From assembly GCF_900105175.1 (NCBI RefSeq), contig NZ_LT629771.1:1922001-1986000 (forward strand): a DNA stretch of 64,000 nt. The letters are read 5' to 3'. Origin of the DNA: Jiangella sp. DSM 45060 (lineage in GTDB: Bacteria > Actinomycetota > Actinomycetes > Jiangellales > Jiangellaceae). Positions 37,001 through 46,606 of the stretch are shown here, one piece after another. Position 1 is the stretch's first letter. Each line of letters opens with the position of its first letter. Below the pieces are notes generated by a model. It did not search any database. It worked only from the letters and a program-made list of their open reading frames with translations, and had not been told where the DNA came from. The position numbers were made by a program, and so were the translations under genes.

Positions 37001-37975
37001 ATGACGACCGTCCTGGAACGACTCGCCGGCCGGCGGCCGGTCTTCTCCGTCGAGTTCTTCCCGCCACGCGACGACGCCGACGAGACCGTGCTGTGGACCG
37101 CGGTGCGGCAGCTGGAGCCGCTGGACCCAGCCTTCGTCTCTGTGACCTACGGCGCCGGTGGATCCAGCCGGGAGCGCACCATCCGGACGACGGGGCGCAT
37201 CCGCCGCGAGACGACGTTGACGCCGGTCGCGCACCTCGCCGGCGTCGGCCACTCGCGCGCAGAGCTGCGCAACGTCGTCGGCTGGTACGCCGAGCACGGC
37301 ATCCGCAACGTCCTCGCGATCCGCGGCGACCCACCCGGCGGCCCGTCCGCCGAGTGGGTCGCGCACCCGGACGGCGTCACCTACGCCGACGAGATGGTGA
37401 GCCTGATCGGCGGCCTCGGCGCGTTCTGTGTCGGCGTCGCGGCCTTCCCGCACGGGCACCCGGAGTCGCCGGACCTCGAGACCGACGTCCGGCGGCTGCT
37501 GGGGAAGATCCGGCGCGGGGCGCACTTCGCCGTCGCGCAACTGTGCTTCGAGCCGGACTACTTCCTCCGGCTGCGTGACCGGCTGGCGGTGCTCGGCTGC
37601 GACGTGCCGCTGCTGCCGGGGGTGATGCCGCTGACGACGCGGCGGACGCTGGCGAAGTCGGTCGAGCTGTCCGGCGTGAGCGCCCCGGCCGCCGTCGCCG
37701 AACGCCTCGCCCGCCACGACGACGACCCGGCCGGCTTCCGCGCCGAGGGCCTCGACATCACGACGTCGATCTGCGAACGGCTGCTCGCCGAGGGCGTCCA
37801 GGGCCTGCACTTCTACACGCTCAACCGCTCGACGGCCACCCGCGAGCTCGTCCGCCGCCTCGGCCTCGGGGTGAGCGACCGAGTTCACGAGGATGCCAGC
37901 AGGGGTAGGCGCGGGCGTCCGAGCGAGGCGGGCGCGGGGGACGGGCCGATGGTGGGGGGACGCCTGCAGGGGTAG
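37001..37975 (+). CDS. metF: Methylenetetrahydrofolate reductase with a repeat-derived C-terminal tail
   Basis: This 324-residue flavoprotein supplies methyl-tetrahydrofolate to MetH. Its family motifs are VEFFPPRDDADE, YGAGGSSRERT, ALRGDPP-like AIRGDPPGG, QLCFEPDYF and the end GLHFYTLNRSTATREL. The conserved fold ends near residue 297. The last 27 or so residues (EDASRGRRGRPSEAGAG and on) are read from a palindromic repeat element present elsewhere in the window, so the natural stop was probably lost when the element arrived. The tail is unlikely to be needed for catalysis. It is the last gene of the methyl-cycle operon, 24 bases after ahcY. Confidence 0.93.
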   Translation: MTTVLERLAGRRPVFSVEFFPPRDDADETVLWTAVRQLEPLDPAFVSVTYGAGGSSRERTIRTTGRIRRETTLTPVAHLAGVGHSRAELRNVVGWYAEHGIRNVLAIRGDPPGGPSAEWVAHPDGVTYADEMVSLIGGLGAFCVGVAAFPHGHPESPDLETDVRRLLGKIRRGAHFAVAQLCFEPDYFLRLRDRLAVLGCDVPLLPGVMPLTTRRTLAKSVELSGVSAPAAVAERLARHDDDPAGFRAEGLDITTSICERLLAEGVQGLHFYTLNRSTATRELVRRLGLGVSDRVHEDASRGRRGRPSEAGAGDGPMVGGRLQG

Positions 37976-38033
37976 GCGCGGGCGTCCGAGCGAGGAACGA
38001 GCGAGGCGGGCGGGGCAGGCGTCCCCCCACCAT
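37894..38033. repeat. Palindromic element, tandem copies 2a (truncated) and 2b, between metF and miaA
   Basis: Copy 2b has perfect 19-base arms (37949-37967 and 38015-38033) around the core AGGGGTAGGCGCGGGCGTCC...GAGCGAGGAACGAGCGAGG seen in copy 1, but its arms share little with those of copy 1. Copy 2a (about 37894-37945) has the same core minus GAACGAGCGAG and no clear partner arm. The pair covers the 3' end of metF, and its right arm contains the first ATG available to miaA. Confidence 0.8.
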
Positions 38034-38985
38034 GGCCCAAGCAGGCGGTGAGAGACTTGCCGCCGTGCAGAGCGGCAGCCGAATCCCGGTCGTAGCGGTC
38101 GTCGGGCCCACGGCGGCGGGCAAGAGCGACCTCGCCGTCGACCTCGCGCTGCGGCTGGGCGGCGAGGTCGTCAACGCCGACTCCATGCAGCTCTACCGCG
38201 GCATGGACATCGGCACGGCCAAGCTCACGCTCGCCGAGCGACAAGGCGTCCCGCACCACCTGCTCGACCTCTACGACGTCACGCGCCCGTCGACCGTCGC
38301 GGAGTTCCAGCGGCTCGCCCGCGAGGCCATCGACAACTGCCGGGCGCGCGGCGTCACGCCGATCCTGGCCGGCGGCAGCGCGCTTTACGTTCGTGCCGTC
38401 CTGGACCGGTTCGAGTTCCCCGGCACCGACCCGGAGGTCCGCGCTCGGCTGGAGGCGGAGCTGACGACGGTGGGCGCCGCGGCGCTGCACGAGCGGCTGG
38501 CCGGTCGCGACCCGGCCGCAGCCGCGGCGATCCTGCCCACCAACGGCCGCCGGGTGGTGCGCGCGCTGGAGGTCATCGAGCTGACCGGGCGCCCGTTCAC
38601 CGCGACGCTGCCGCCGCGTGAGTACCACTACGACGACGTCGTGCAGATCGGCCTGGACGTCCCGCGCGACGTCCTCGACGAGCGCATCGAGCTCCGGGTC
38701 GACCGCATGTGGGAGCAGGGTCTGGTCGACGAGGTCCGCGGGCTGGAGGCGCGCGGGCTGCGTGAGGGGCCGACGGCCAGCCGGGCGTTGGGCTACGCGC
38801 AGGTGCTCGCGTTCCTCGCCGGCGAGACGACGGAGCAGGCGGCGCGCGACGAGACGGTGCAGCTCACGCGCCGGTTCGCCCGTCGTCAGCACGCGTGGTT
38901 CGGCAAGGACGACCGCGTCGGCTGGGTGCCGTTCGACGCCGATGACCGGTTGGAGCGCGCTCTGACCTACCATCGTCGGTCGTGA
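38032..38985 (+). CDS. miaA: tRNA dimethylallyltransferase
   Basis: This enzyme of up to 317 residues adds the dimethylallyl group to A37 of tRNAs, giving the substrate of MiaB. The P-loop is VVGPTAAGKSDLAVDLAL, followed by GGEVVNADSMQLYRGMDIGTAKL, HHLLDLYDV, GGSALYVRA and the end RRFARRQHAWFGKDDRV. The start is uncertain: ATG 38032 lies in the arm of a palindromic repeat and has no ribosome site, while GTG 38065, eleven codons on, has GAGAG upstream and begins six residues before the conserved core. Its stop overlaps the dapF GTG. The repeat may affect its translation. Confidence 0.93.
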   Translation: MAQAGGERLAAVQSGSRIPVVAVVGPTAAGKSDLAVDLALRLGGEVVNADSMQLYRGMDIGTAKLTLAERQGVPHHLLDLYDVTRPSTVAEFQRLAREAIDNCRARGVTPILAGGSALYVRAVLDRFEFPGTDPEVRARLEAELTTVGAAALHERLAGRDPAAAAAILPTNGRRVVRALEVIELTGRPFTATLPPREYHYDDVVQIGLDVPRDVLDERIELRVDRMWEQGLVDEVRGLEARGLREGPTASRALGYAQVLAFLAGETTEQAARDETVQLTRRFARRQHAWFGKDDRVGWVPFDADDRLERALTYHRRS

Positions 38986-39821
38986 GCGGCATCTCCTTCG
39001 TCAAGGGACACGGCACCCAGAACGACTTCGTGGTGATCCCCGACGCCGACGGCGCCCTGGCCGGCCGGCTCGACGAGGCGGCCGTGCGCCGCCTGGCCGA
39101 CCGGTACGCGGGCATCGGCGCCGACGGCGTCATCCGCGTCACCCGCACGGAGACCGCCGACGAGGTCAGCGAGCTGGCCGGCGACGCCGAGTGGTTCATG
39201 GACTACCGCAACGCCGACGGCTCCGCCGCCGAGATGTGCGGCAACGGTGTGCGCGTCATGGCCCGCTACCTGTGGGAGAACGGCCTGGCCGAGGGGCCGG
39301 TGCTGGCGCTGGCGACCCGCGGCGGCGTCCGCACGGTGCACGCCGAGCCGGACGGCCAGATCACCGTCGAGATGGGCCGGGCCAAGCCGGCCGCGACCCG
39401 CCAGCTCGCCTTCGTCGCCGCCGGCGGGCACACCTGGGAGGCCACGCCGGTCCGGGTGCCGAACCCGCACGCCGTCGTGTTCGTCGACGACCTCGAAGAG
39501 CCCGGCTCGCTGACGTCCGCGCCCGACCTGCGGCCCGCGTCGGTCTTCCCCGACTCCGCGAACGTCGAGTTCGTCGTCGACCGCGCGCACAAGCACATCG
39601 CGCTGCGGGTGTGGGAGCGCGGCGTCGGCGAGACCCGGTCCTGCGGCACCGGCGTCTGCGCGGCGGCGTGGGTGGCCATGCGCCGCGACGGCGTCGGCGC
39701 CGGGGCCCGCTACCTGGTCGACGTGCCCGGCGGACGGCTGGTCGTGACCGAGCGTCCGGACGGAGAACTGCTGCTCACCGGGCCGGCCGTGCTGGGCCTG
39801 CGGGGGACCGTCGAGCTCTGA
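38982..39821 (+). CDS. dapF: Diaminopimelate epimerase
   Basis: This 279-residue enzyme converts LL- to meso-diaminopimelate for lysine and peptidoglycan. The two catalytic cysteines lie in AEMCGNGVRVMA (about residue 86) and RSCGTGVCAAA (about 222), with KGHGTQNDFVVI at the start and PNPHAVVFVDD in the middle. GTG 38982 overlaps the miaA stop (GTGA), so the two are coupled, an arrangement common in actinomycetes. A CRP-type site follows the stop. Confidence 0.95.
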   Translation: MSGISFVKGHGTQNDFVVIPDADGALAGRLDEAAVRRLADRYAGIGADGVIRVTRTETADEVSELAGDAEWFMDYRNADGSAAEMCGNGVRVMARYLWENGLAEGPVLALATRGGVRTVHAEPDGQITVEMGRAKPAATRQLAFVAAGGHTWEATPVRVPNPHAVVFVDDLEEPGSLTSAPDLRPASVFPDSANVEFVVDRAHKHIALRVWERGVGETRSCGTGVCAAAWVAMRRDGVGAGARYLVDVPGGRLVVTERPDGELLLTGPAVLGLRGTVEL

Positions 39822-39830
39822 CGCTCCAGG

Positions 39831-39846
39831 TGTGACCTAGATCACA
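39831..39846. promoter_or_regulatory. CRP/FNR-type binding site
   Basis: TGTGACCTAGATCACA is a perfect TGTGA-N6-TCACA palindrome, the consensus for cAMP receptor proteins including those of actinomycetes. It lies 10 bases after the dapF stop and 150 bases before the 54-codon frame that precedes hflX. Confidence 0.7.
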
Positions 39847-39995
39847 GCATCCTGGGAAACCCCGAGGACGTCTCCTTCAGTAGAAGGAGCACGACGTCAG
39901 ACTCGCGGTCGATGCCACCGCCGGGGAGCGGGCCTAACGTTGTGAGCGTGGGGCGGCAACGAGGCCGGCCGCGCGCCTGACGGGAGGGCGGTGCC

Positions 39996-40160
39996 ATGGG
40001 TGCAACGGAGAAGCAGCGGCGAGAGGCCGTGCTGCAGGAAGCGGCCCGGCGCGCCCAGGAGAAGTCCACGGGCAAGGCCGGACGGCGGGCGGCCACGCTG
40101 CGCGCCGCGGCGAAATTACGGTGGGCGGCGTCCACCGGGTCGAGCTATGGTCGCTCCTGA
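39996..40160 (+). CDS. Possible 54-residue basic protein (unknown)
   Basis: This short frame begins ATG 39996 with GGGAGG 8 bases upstream. It codes for a lysine/arginine/alanine-rich helix-prone protein, MGATEKQRREAVLQEAAR onward, ending WAASTGSSYGRS. About 80 percent of third codon positions are G or C, as expected for a real gene here. It lies between dapF and hflX, 27 bases before the latter, so the two may be co-transcribed. I recognise no family; chance opening of a frame is possible at this length. Confidence 0.45.
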   Translation: MGATEKQRREAVLQEAARRAQEKSTGKAGRRAATLRAAAKLRWAASTGSSYGRS

Positions 40161-40187
40161 AGACGTCGAACGGCGAAAGCAGGAGAA

Positions 40188-41651
<1,464 letters not shown>

Positions 41652-41711
41652 GGGTGCCGGGCGGGGCCGGTCGATGCCGTCCCCGCCCGCCTCGCTCGTT
41701 CCGCCCCGGCC
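41652..41711. repeat. Fragment of the palindromic element acting as hairpin between hflX and the S9 peptidase
   Basis: Bases 41681-41700 are the reverse complement of AACGAGCGAGGCGGGCGGGG, the end of the core in copies 1 and 2b. A 9-pair stem (41658-41666 with 41681-41689) can form. The two flanking genes converge here, so the fragment may serve as a terminator. Confidence 0.6.
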
Positions 41712-43556
41712 CTAGTCGGCCTGGACGCGTCCGCCCAGGTGCGTGGCGAGGAACCGCTCGGCCGCGGCGTAGAACCGCTCGCGGTTCTCGGGCCGGGCCA
41801 GGCCGTGGCCCTCGTCCTCGAACAGCAGGTACTCGTGGTCGAGGCCCTTCTCCTCGAGCGCGGCGACGATCTGCTCGGCCTCGGCGATCTTCACCCGGGG
41901 GTCGTTCTTGCCCTGCGCGACCAGCACCGGGATGGTGATCTGGTCGACCTTCGACAGCGGCGAGCGCTCCCACAGCAGGTCGCGCTCGGTGTCGGGGTTG
42001 CCGACGCGGGCGTGCATGAGCGCGAGCTGCGGCTTCCAGTACTCCGGCACCGACGCGAGCAGCGTGAGCAGGTTCGACGGGCCGACGATGTCGACGGCGC
42101 AGCGGAACACCTCGGGCGTGAACGCGGCGCCGGCCAGCGCGGCGTACCCGCCGTACGAGCCGCCGTAGATGCCGACGCGGTCGGGGTCGATGAGCCCCTG
42201 GCCGGCCAGGTGGTCGACGGCGTCGAGGAGGTCGGTGTGCATGGCCCGGCCCCATTCCTTGTTGCCGGCGTTGCCGAAGGCCTTGCCGTAGCCGGTGGAG
42301 CCGCGGAAGTTCACCTGCACGCAGACGTAGCCGCGGTTGGCGAACCACTGCGCCTCGGGGTTGTAGCCCCAGGTGTCGCGCGCCCACGGGCCGCCGTGCA
42401 CGTTGAGCACCGCCGGCAGGCCGGCGCGGTCGACGCCCCGCGGGAACGTCAGGTAGCCGTGCACGGTGAGGCCGTCGCGGGCGGTGTAGGAGAACGGCTC
42501 CATCTCGGCGAGGTCGTACTCCTCGAGCTCCGGACGGTGCGAGAACAGGAAGGTCAGCTCGCCGGAGTCGCGGTCGTAGCGGTAGTAGCGCACCGGCCCG
42601 TCGGACAGCACGTCGTGCACCAGCCAGGTGCGGTCGTCGCGGACCGGCCGGGAGATGCCGACCTCGCCGCGCAGCCGCTGCGTCAGCCCGCCGACCTCGG
42701 CGCCGAACGCGGCGTCGAGGAACGTCCAGGACTTGCGCTCCTTGACGAACGTGACGGCCTGCGGCTCGAGCGTCTCGGGGTGACGGGCGATGCCGGCGGC
42801 GTCGTACTCGGGGTCTTCGGCGAGCACGGTCTCGGCGCCGGTGGCGAGGTCGACGCGGATGAGCCGGGCGGCGTTGACGCCGGTGCTGGACAGCAGGAAC
42901 GCGGCCGAGCCGTCGCGGTTGAACCCGGCGACGTCGGTGGTGAGGACGTCGTCGGGGCCGATCTCGAACCACGGCTCGTCGGCGCCGTCGTCGCCGCGGC
43001 GGTAGACGACCGCGCCGCCGTCCTCCGTCATCGCGACGCCGCCGCGGACGCGGTGGTCGGAGTCGACCAGCCAGCCGGCGTAGCCGGGGTTCTCTGCCAC
43101 CTTCGTCAGCTCGCGGGTGCTGAGGTCGAGCCGGTAGACGTCGTGCAGCTGCGGGTTGTCGGCGTTCAACCCGATGAGCATGGACGTGGGGTGCCAGCGG
43201 TTGTGCTCGAGGATGTACGCGGTGACCTTCTCCTGCGGCGTGACCAGCGTGGACTCGCCGGTCTCGAGGTCGAGCGCGTAGAGCCGCCAGTCTTCGTCGC
43301 CGTCGGTGTCCTGCAGGTAGGCCAGCGTGCGGTCGTCGTGGCAGAACATGAACGTGCGCACGCCGCGGTGGCGGTCGTGGGTGACCGGGCGGGCGGCGGC
43401 GGGGTCGTCGGCGGGACCGACCCAGACGTTCAGCACGCCGTCGTCGGGCGCGACGAAGCCCAGCCGGGAGCCGTCGGGCGACAGCGTGGGCAGGACCCGT
43501 TCGGGGTTGCCGAACAGGACGTCACGGGGGATCAGCGGCACCGCGTCATACGTCAT
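41712..43556 (-). CDS. S9-family serine peptidase (prolyl oligopeptidase / acylaminoacyl-peptidase type)
   Basis: This is a 614-residue cytoplasmic peptidase with no signal. An N-terminal beta-propeller (about 25-330, with repeats such as TLSPDGSRLGFV and YRLDLSTRELTKVAE) gates a C-terminal alpha/beta-hydrolase domain. The domain has the oxyanion region NVHGGPWARDTWGY, nucleophile GGSYGGYA (serine near 470), aspartate in AQGKNDPRV and histidine in DEGHGLARPEN. The full triad is present. ATG 43556 is 90 bases from the divergent helicase start. The role is probably clearance of short peptides. Confidence 0.92.
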   Translation of the reverse strand: MTYDAVPLIPRDVLFGNPERVLPTLSPDGSRLGFVAPDDGVLNVWVGPADDPAAARPVTHDRHRGVRTFMFCHDDRTLAYLQDTDGDEDWRLYALDLETGESTLVTPQEKVTAYILEHNRWHPTSMLIGLNADNPQLHDVYRLDLSTRELTKVAENPGYAGWLVDSDHRVRGGVAMTEDGGAVVYRRGDDGADEPWFEIGPDDVLTTDVAGFNRDGSAAFLLSSTGVNAARLIRVDLATGAETVLAEDPEYDAAGIARHPETLEPQAVTFVKERKSWTFLDAAFGAEVGGLTQRLRGEVGISRPVRDDRTWLVHDVLSDGPVRYYRYDRDSGELTFLFSHRPELEEYDLAEMEPFSYTARDGLTVHGYLTFPRGVDRAGLPAVLNVHGGPWARDTWGYNPEAQWFANRGYVCVQVNFRGSTGYGKAFGNAGNKEWGRAMHTDLLDAVDHLAGQGLIDPDRVGIYGGSYGGYAALAGAAFTPEVFRCAVDIVGPSNLLTLLASVPEYWKPQLALMHARVGNPDTERDLLWERSPLSKVDQITIPVLVAQGKNDPRVKIAEAEQIVAALEEKGLDHEYLLFEDEGHGLARPENRERFYAAAERFLATHLGGRVQAD

Positions 43557-43646
43557 TCCGGCATTCCATCACGGGCCTCGGACAGGGTCGAGACGCGGCT
43601 GTGGACAACCGCTTTCCCCGTCCGGCGGTCGGGTAGTGTCGGGCCG

Positions 43647-45614
43647 GTGAGCGAGGGCGATGTGACGGTCGAGAAGTTGCTGGCGGCGGCCGTCGGAGCC
43701 GTCGGCGGCGCGGAACGCCCCGGCCAGGTCGAGATGGCCCAGGCGGTCGGCGAGTCGGTCGCCGAGGGCAAGCACCTGCTCGTCCAGGCCGGCACCGGCA
43801 CCGGCAAGTCGCTGGCCTACCTCGTGCCGTCGCTGCTGCACGCCGACTCCGACGGCGGGCCGGTCATCGTCGCCACGGCCACGCTGGCGCTGCAGGCGCA
43901 GCTGGTCGACCGCGACCTCCCGGCGCTGGCGAAGGCGGCCGAGCCGCTGCTGGGCCGGCCGCCGAAGTGGGCCACGCTCAAGGGCCGGGCCAACTACGCC
44001 TGCCTGCACCGCGTCCGCGACGGCGCGCCCGACGACCAGGGCGAGCTGGTCCCCGTCGAAGAGCTGTCCGCCGGGCCGCTGGGCGCCGAGGTGCTGCGTG
44101 CCCGCGAGTGGGCCGAGCAGCAGGCCGCCACCAGCGGCAGCGGCGACCGCGACCGGCTCGAGCCCGGCGTCAGCGACCGCGCGTGGTCGCAGGTCTCGGT
44201 GTCGTCGCGCGAGTGCCTGGGCGCCGCGCGCTGCCCGTACGGCCAGGAGTGCTTCGCCGAGGTGGCCCGGGCCCGCTCCGACGGCGCCGACGTCGTCGTC
44301 ACGAACCACGCGCTGCTGGCCATCGACGCGCTCGAAGGGCTGCCGGTGCTGCCCGAGCACGACGTCGTGGTCGTCGACGAGGCGCACGAACTGGCCGCGC
44401 GGGTCACCAGCGTCGCCACCGCCGACCTCTGGCCCGGCGTCATCGACCGCGCCGCGGTGCGCGTCCGCGTCCACGTCGACGACGGCGACGCCGAGGAGCT
44501 GCGCGCGGCGGGCGAGCACCTGCGGGCGGCGCTGCTCGACGCGCCGGTCGGCCGTCTCGACACCGTCCCCGAGGAGCTGCTGGCCGCGCTGGTCGGGGTG
44601 CGCGACGCCGCCCGGGCCGTGCAGTCCGGATTCACCGCCACGGCGCGCGAAGAGCGCGCCGCCGACGTCGAGGCGTCCCGGCGCGCGGCGAAGACCATGG
44701 TCGACGACGTCTACGGCACGGCCGAGCGGCTGGTCGCCAACGGCGAGTACGACGTCCTGTGGGTCGAGGACCGCGAGCGCGGCGGGCGGTCGCTGCGGGT
44801 CGCGCCGCTGTCGGTGGCCGGGCTGCTGCGCGAGCGGCTGTTCGGGCAGAACACCGTCGTGGCCACGTCCGCCACGCTCGAGCTGGGCGGCTCGTTCGAC
44901 GCCGCCGCCGGTGCGTTCGGGCTCACCGGCGAGGGCGCGCCGGCGTGGCGCTCGCTCGACGTCGGCTCGCCGTTCGACTACGGCAAGCAGGCCATCCTCT
45001 ACGTCGCCCGCGACCTCCCGACGCCGGGCCGCGACGGCCTGCGCCCCGAGGCCGTCGACGCCCTGGTCGAGCTCATGGCGTCGGCCGGTGGGCGCACGCT
45101 CGGGCTGTTCTCGTCGCGGCGGGCTGCCCAGGAGGCGGCCGAGGCGGTGCGCAAGCGGCTGCCAGGCCTGCCGGTCCTCTGCCAGGGCGACGACGTCGTG
45201 GCCACGCTGCTGCGCACGTTCGCGGCCGACGAGAAGACCTGCCTGTTCGGCACGCTGTCGCTCTGGCAGGGCGTCGACGTGCCGGGCGGGTCGTGCCAGC
45301 TGGTCGTCATCGACCGCATCCCGTTCCCGCGGCCCGACGAGCCGCTGGCGTCGGCGCGGCAGCGGGCGGTCGAGAAGGCGGGCGGCAACGGGTTCATGTC
45401 GGTGGCGGCCACGCACGCGGCGCTGCTGCTGGCGCAGGGGGCGGGGCGGCTGATCCGCCGCTCGACCGACCGCGGCGTGGTGGCCGTGCTCGACCCCCGG
45501 CTGGTGACGGCCCGCTACGGCTCGTACCTGCGGGCGTCGCTGCCGCCCATGTGGTTCACCAGCGACAAGGCGGTCGTCTCGGGGGCGCTGCAGCGCCTGG
45601 CGGTCTCGTCCTGA
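43647..45614 (+). CDS. DinG/YoaA-type iron-sulfur DNA helicase
   Basis: This 655-residue superfamily-2 helicase of the XPD type has Walker A QAGTGTGKSLAYLVP, four iron-sulfur cysteines (one in NYACLHRV and three in RECLGAARCPYGQECF), DEAH box VVVDEAHEL, TSATLELGG and the late motifs GTLSLWQGVDVPGG and QGAGRLIRRSTDRG. It should unwind damaged or stalled-fork DNA and R-loops. GTG 43647 lies 7 bases after TAGTGT, a good -10 hexamer, so the message may be leaderless. It converges on lexA, but no SOS box was found in its own promoter. Confidence 0.9.
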   Translation: MSEGDVTVEKLLAAAVGAVGGAERPGQVEMAQAVGESVAEGKHLLVQAGTGTGKSLAYLVPSLLHADSDGGPVIVATATLALQAQLVDRDLPALAKAAEPLLGRPPKWATLKGRANYACLHRVRDGAPDDQGELVPVEELSAGPLGAEVLRAREWAEQQAATSGSGDRDRLEPGVSDRAWSQVSVSSRECLGAARCPYGQECFAEVARARSDGADVVVTNHALLAIDALEGLPVLPEHDVVVVDEAHELAARVTSVATADLWPGVIDRAAVRVRVHVDDGDAEELRAAGEHLRAALLDAPVGRLDTVPEELLAALVGVRDAARAVQSGFTATAREERAADVEASRRAAKTMVDDVYGTAERLVANGEYDVLWVEDRERGGRSLRVAPLSVAGLLRERLFGQNTVVATSATLELGGSFDAAAGAFGLTGEGAPAWRSLDVGSPFDYGKQAILYVARDLPTPGRDGLRPEAVDALVELMASAGGRTLGLFSSRRAAQEAAEAVRKRLPGLPVLCQGDDVVATLLRTFAADEKTCLFGTLSLWQGVDVPGGSCQLVVIDRIPFPRPDEPLASARQRAVEKAGGNGFMSVAATHAALLLAQGAGRLIRRSTDRGVVAVLDPRLVTARYGSYLRASLPPMWFTSDKAVVSGALQRLAVSS

Positions 45615-45622
45615 TCCTCGCG

Positions 45623-45668
45623 GGCACCGGCCGGGGCGCGTGGTGGCCTGGACACCCCGGCCGGTGCC
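45623..45668. terminator. Hairpin between convergent helicase gene and lexA
   Basis: Perfect 14-base arms (45623-45636 and 45655-45668) flank an 18-base loop, 8 bases after the helicase stop and 13 bases before the lexA end. It can serve both strands. Confidence 0.75.
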
Positions 45669-45681
45669 GGCTCGGTTCCCC

Positions 45682-46407
45682 TCAGATGCGGCGCATGACC
45701 GCCACTACGCGGCCCAGCACCGTGGCGTCGTCGCCGTCGATGGGCTCGTAGTCGGCGTTGTGCGGGAGCAGCCAGATGTGGCCGTCGCGCTTCTTGAAGG
45801 TCTTGACCGTGGCCTCGCCGTCGATCATGGCCGCGACGATCTCGCCGTTCTCGGCCACCGGCTGCTGCCGCACGACCACCCAGTCGCCGTCACAGATGGC
45901 CGCGTCGACCATGGAGTCGCCGACGACGCGCAGCATGAACAGCGTGCCCTCGCCGACCAGCTCGCGCGGCAGCGGGAAGACGTCCTCGACCGCCTGCTCG
46001 GCCAGCACCGGCCCGCCGGCCGCGATGCGCCCGACCATGGGCACGTACGACGGCGTCGGCAGGTTGCTCTCTTCGTCGTCCATCACCTGACGGGTGAAGT
46101 CGCCGGGCGCGGTGCCGGGCGGTAGCACCTCGAGCGCGCGGGGGCGGTGGGGGTCGCGGCGGATGTAGCCCTTCGTCTCGAGCACACCGAGCTGGTGGGC
46201 CACGCTCGACGGGCTGGACAGGCCCGCGGCCTGGCCGATCTCGCGCATGCTGGGCGGGTAGCCGCGACGGCCCACGGATTCCCGGATGACCTCGAGCACC
46301 TTGCGCTGCCGCACCGTGAGGTCGGCCGGGTGCTGGTGGGTCTCCGGGAAACTGTGCACCGAGGCGACGGCTGCCTCGCCGCGCTCGTCGTCGTCGTTGT
46401 TGGCCAC
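45682..46407 (-). CDS. lexA: LexA repressor of the SOS response
   Basis: This 241-residue repressor and self-cleaving protease has an N-terminal winged helix ([43 protein letters not shown]). The cleavage site lies in the AAGGPV region after VPMVGRI, and the catalytic serine is in [15 protein letters not shown], with the lysine in [13 protein letters not shown] upstream favours GTG 46407 (6 bases). GTG 46410 is the neighbour, and a longer reading to 46509 would run over its own promoter and operator. A LexA box overlaps the -35, so it should repress itself. Confidence 0.95.
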   Translation of the reverse strand: MANNDDDERGEAAVASVHSFPETHQHPADLTVRQRKVLEVIRESVGRRGYPPSMREIGQAAGLSSPSSVAHQLGVLETKGYIRRDPHRPRALEVLPPGTAPGDFTRQVMDDEESNLPTPSYVPMVGRIAAGGPVLAEQAVEDVFPLPRELVGEGTLFMLRVVGDSMVDAAICDGDWVVVRQQPVAENGEIVAAMIDGEATVKTFKKRDGHIWLLPHNADYEPIDGDDATVLGRVVAVMRRI

Positions 46408-46476
46408 CACGCCACCTCCGGCTGTGCGGTCGATGCGTCCGTTCGAATACGGGTCGCAGGGTCGATTGATGTGGTC

Positions 46477-46517
46477 ACAGTAGCTGGAATGCAAGACACG
46501 ATCAAACATCTGTTCGA
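46477..46517 (-). promoter_or_regulatory. lexA promoter with overlapping SOS box
   Basis: On the minus strand TTGATC (46500-46505) and TACTGT (46477-46482) are separated by 17 bases. The sequence 46502-46517, TCAAACATCTGTTCGA on the plus strand, matches the actinobacterial SOS box TCGAAC-N4-GTTCGA at 11 of the 12 specified positions and overlaps the -35. This is the expected self-repression arrangement. Confidence 0.8.
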
Positions 46518-46556
46518 ACGTGTCTCGACTCTGTCAGTGGCAGCGTGTACAACTAT

Positions 46557-46588
46557 TCGTACAGTCGTTCTATCGAACGGTTGTGCGA
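46557..46588 (+). promoter_or_regulatory. Two abutting SOS boxes upstream of the LysM gene
   Basis: TCGTACAGTCGTTCTA (46557-46572) and TCGAACGGTTGTGCGA (46573-46588) match the SOS consensus at 10 and 11 of 12 specified positions and touch end to end, 18 bases before the LysM start. They should make the LysM gene strongly LexA-repressed. Confidence 0.7.
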
Positions 46589-46606
46589 CAACACCGGAGG
46601 CTGACC

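Noticed and set aside
31334-37888. A minus-strand open frame of more than 2100 codons across adoK, metH, ahcY and metF
   Set aside because: It is antisense to four clear enzymes, is rich in Arg/His/Val as expected for a shadow of GC-rich genes, and has no recognisable domain.
43600-43608. A single perfect DnaA box (minus strand) between the S9 peptidase and helicase genes
   Set aside because: One nine-base match in 64 kb is expected about once every other window by chance, and it has no companions.
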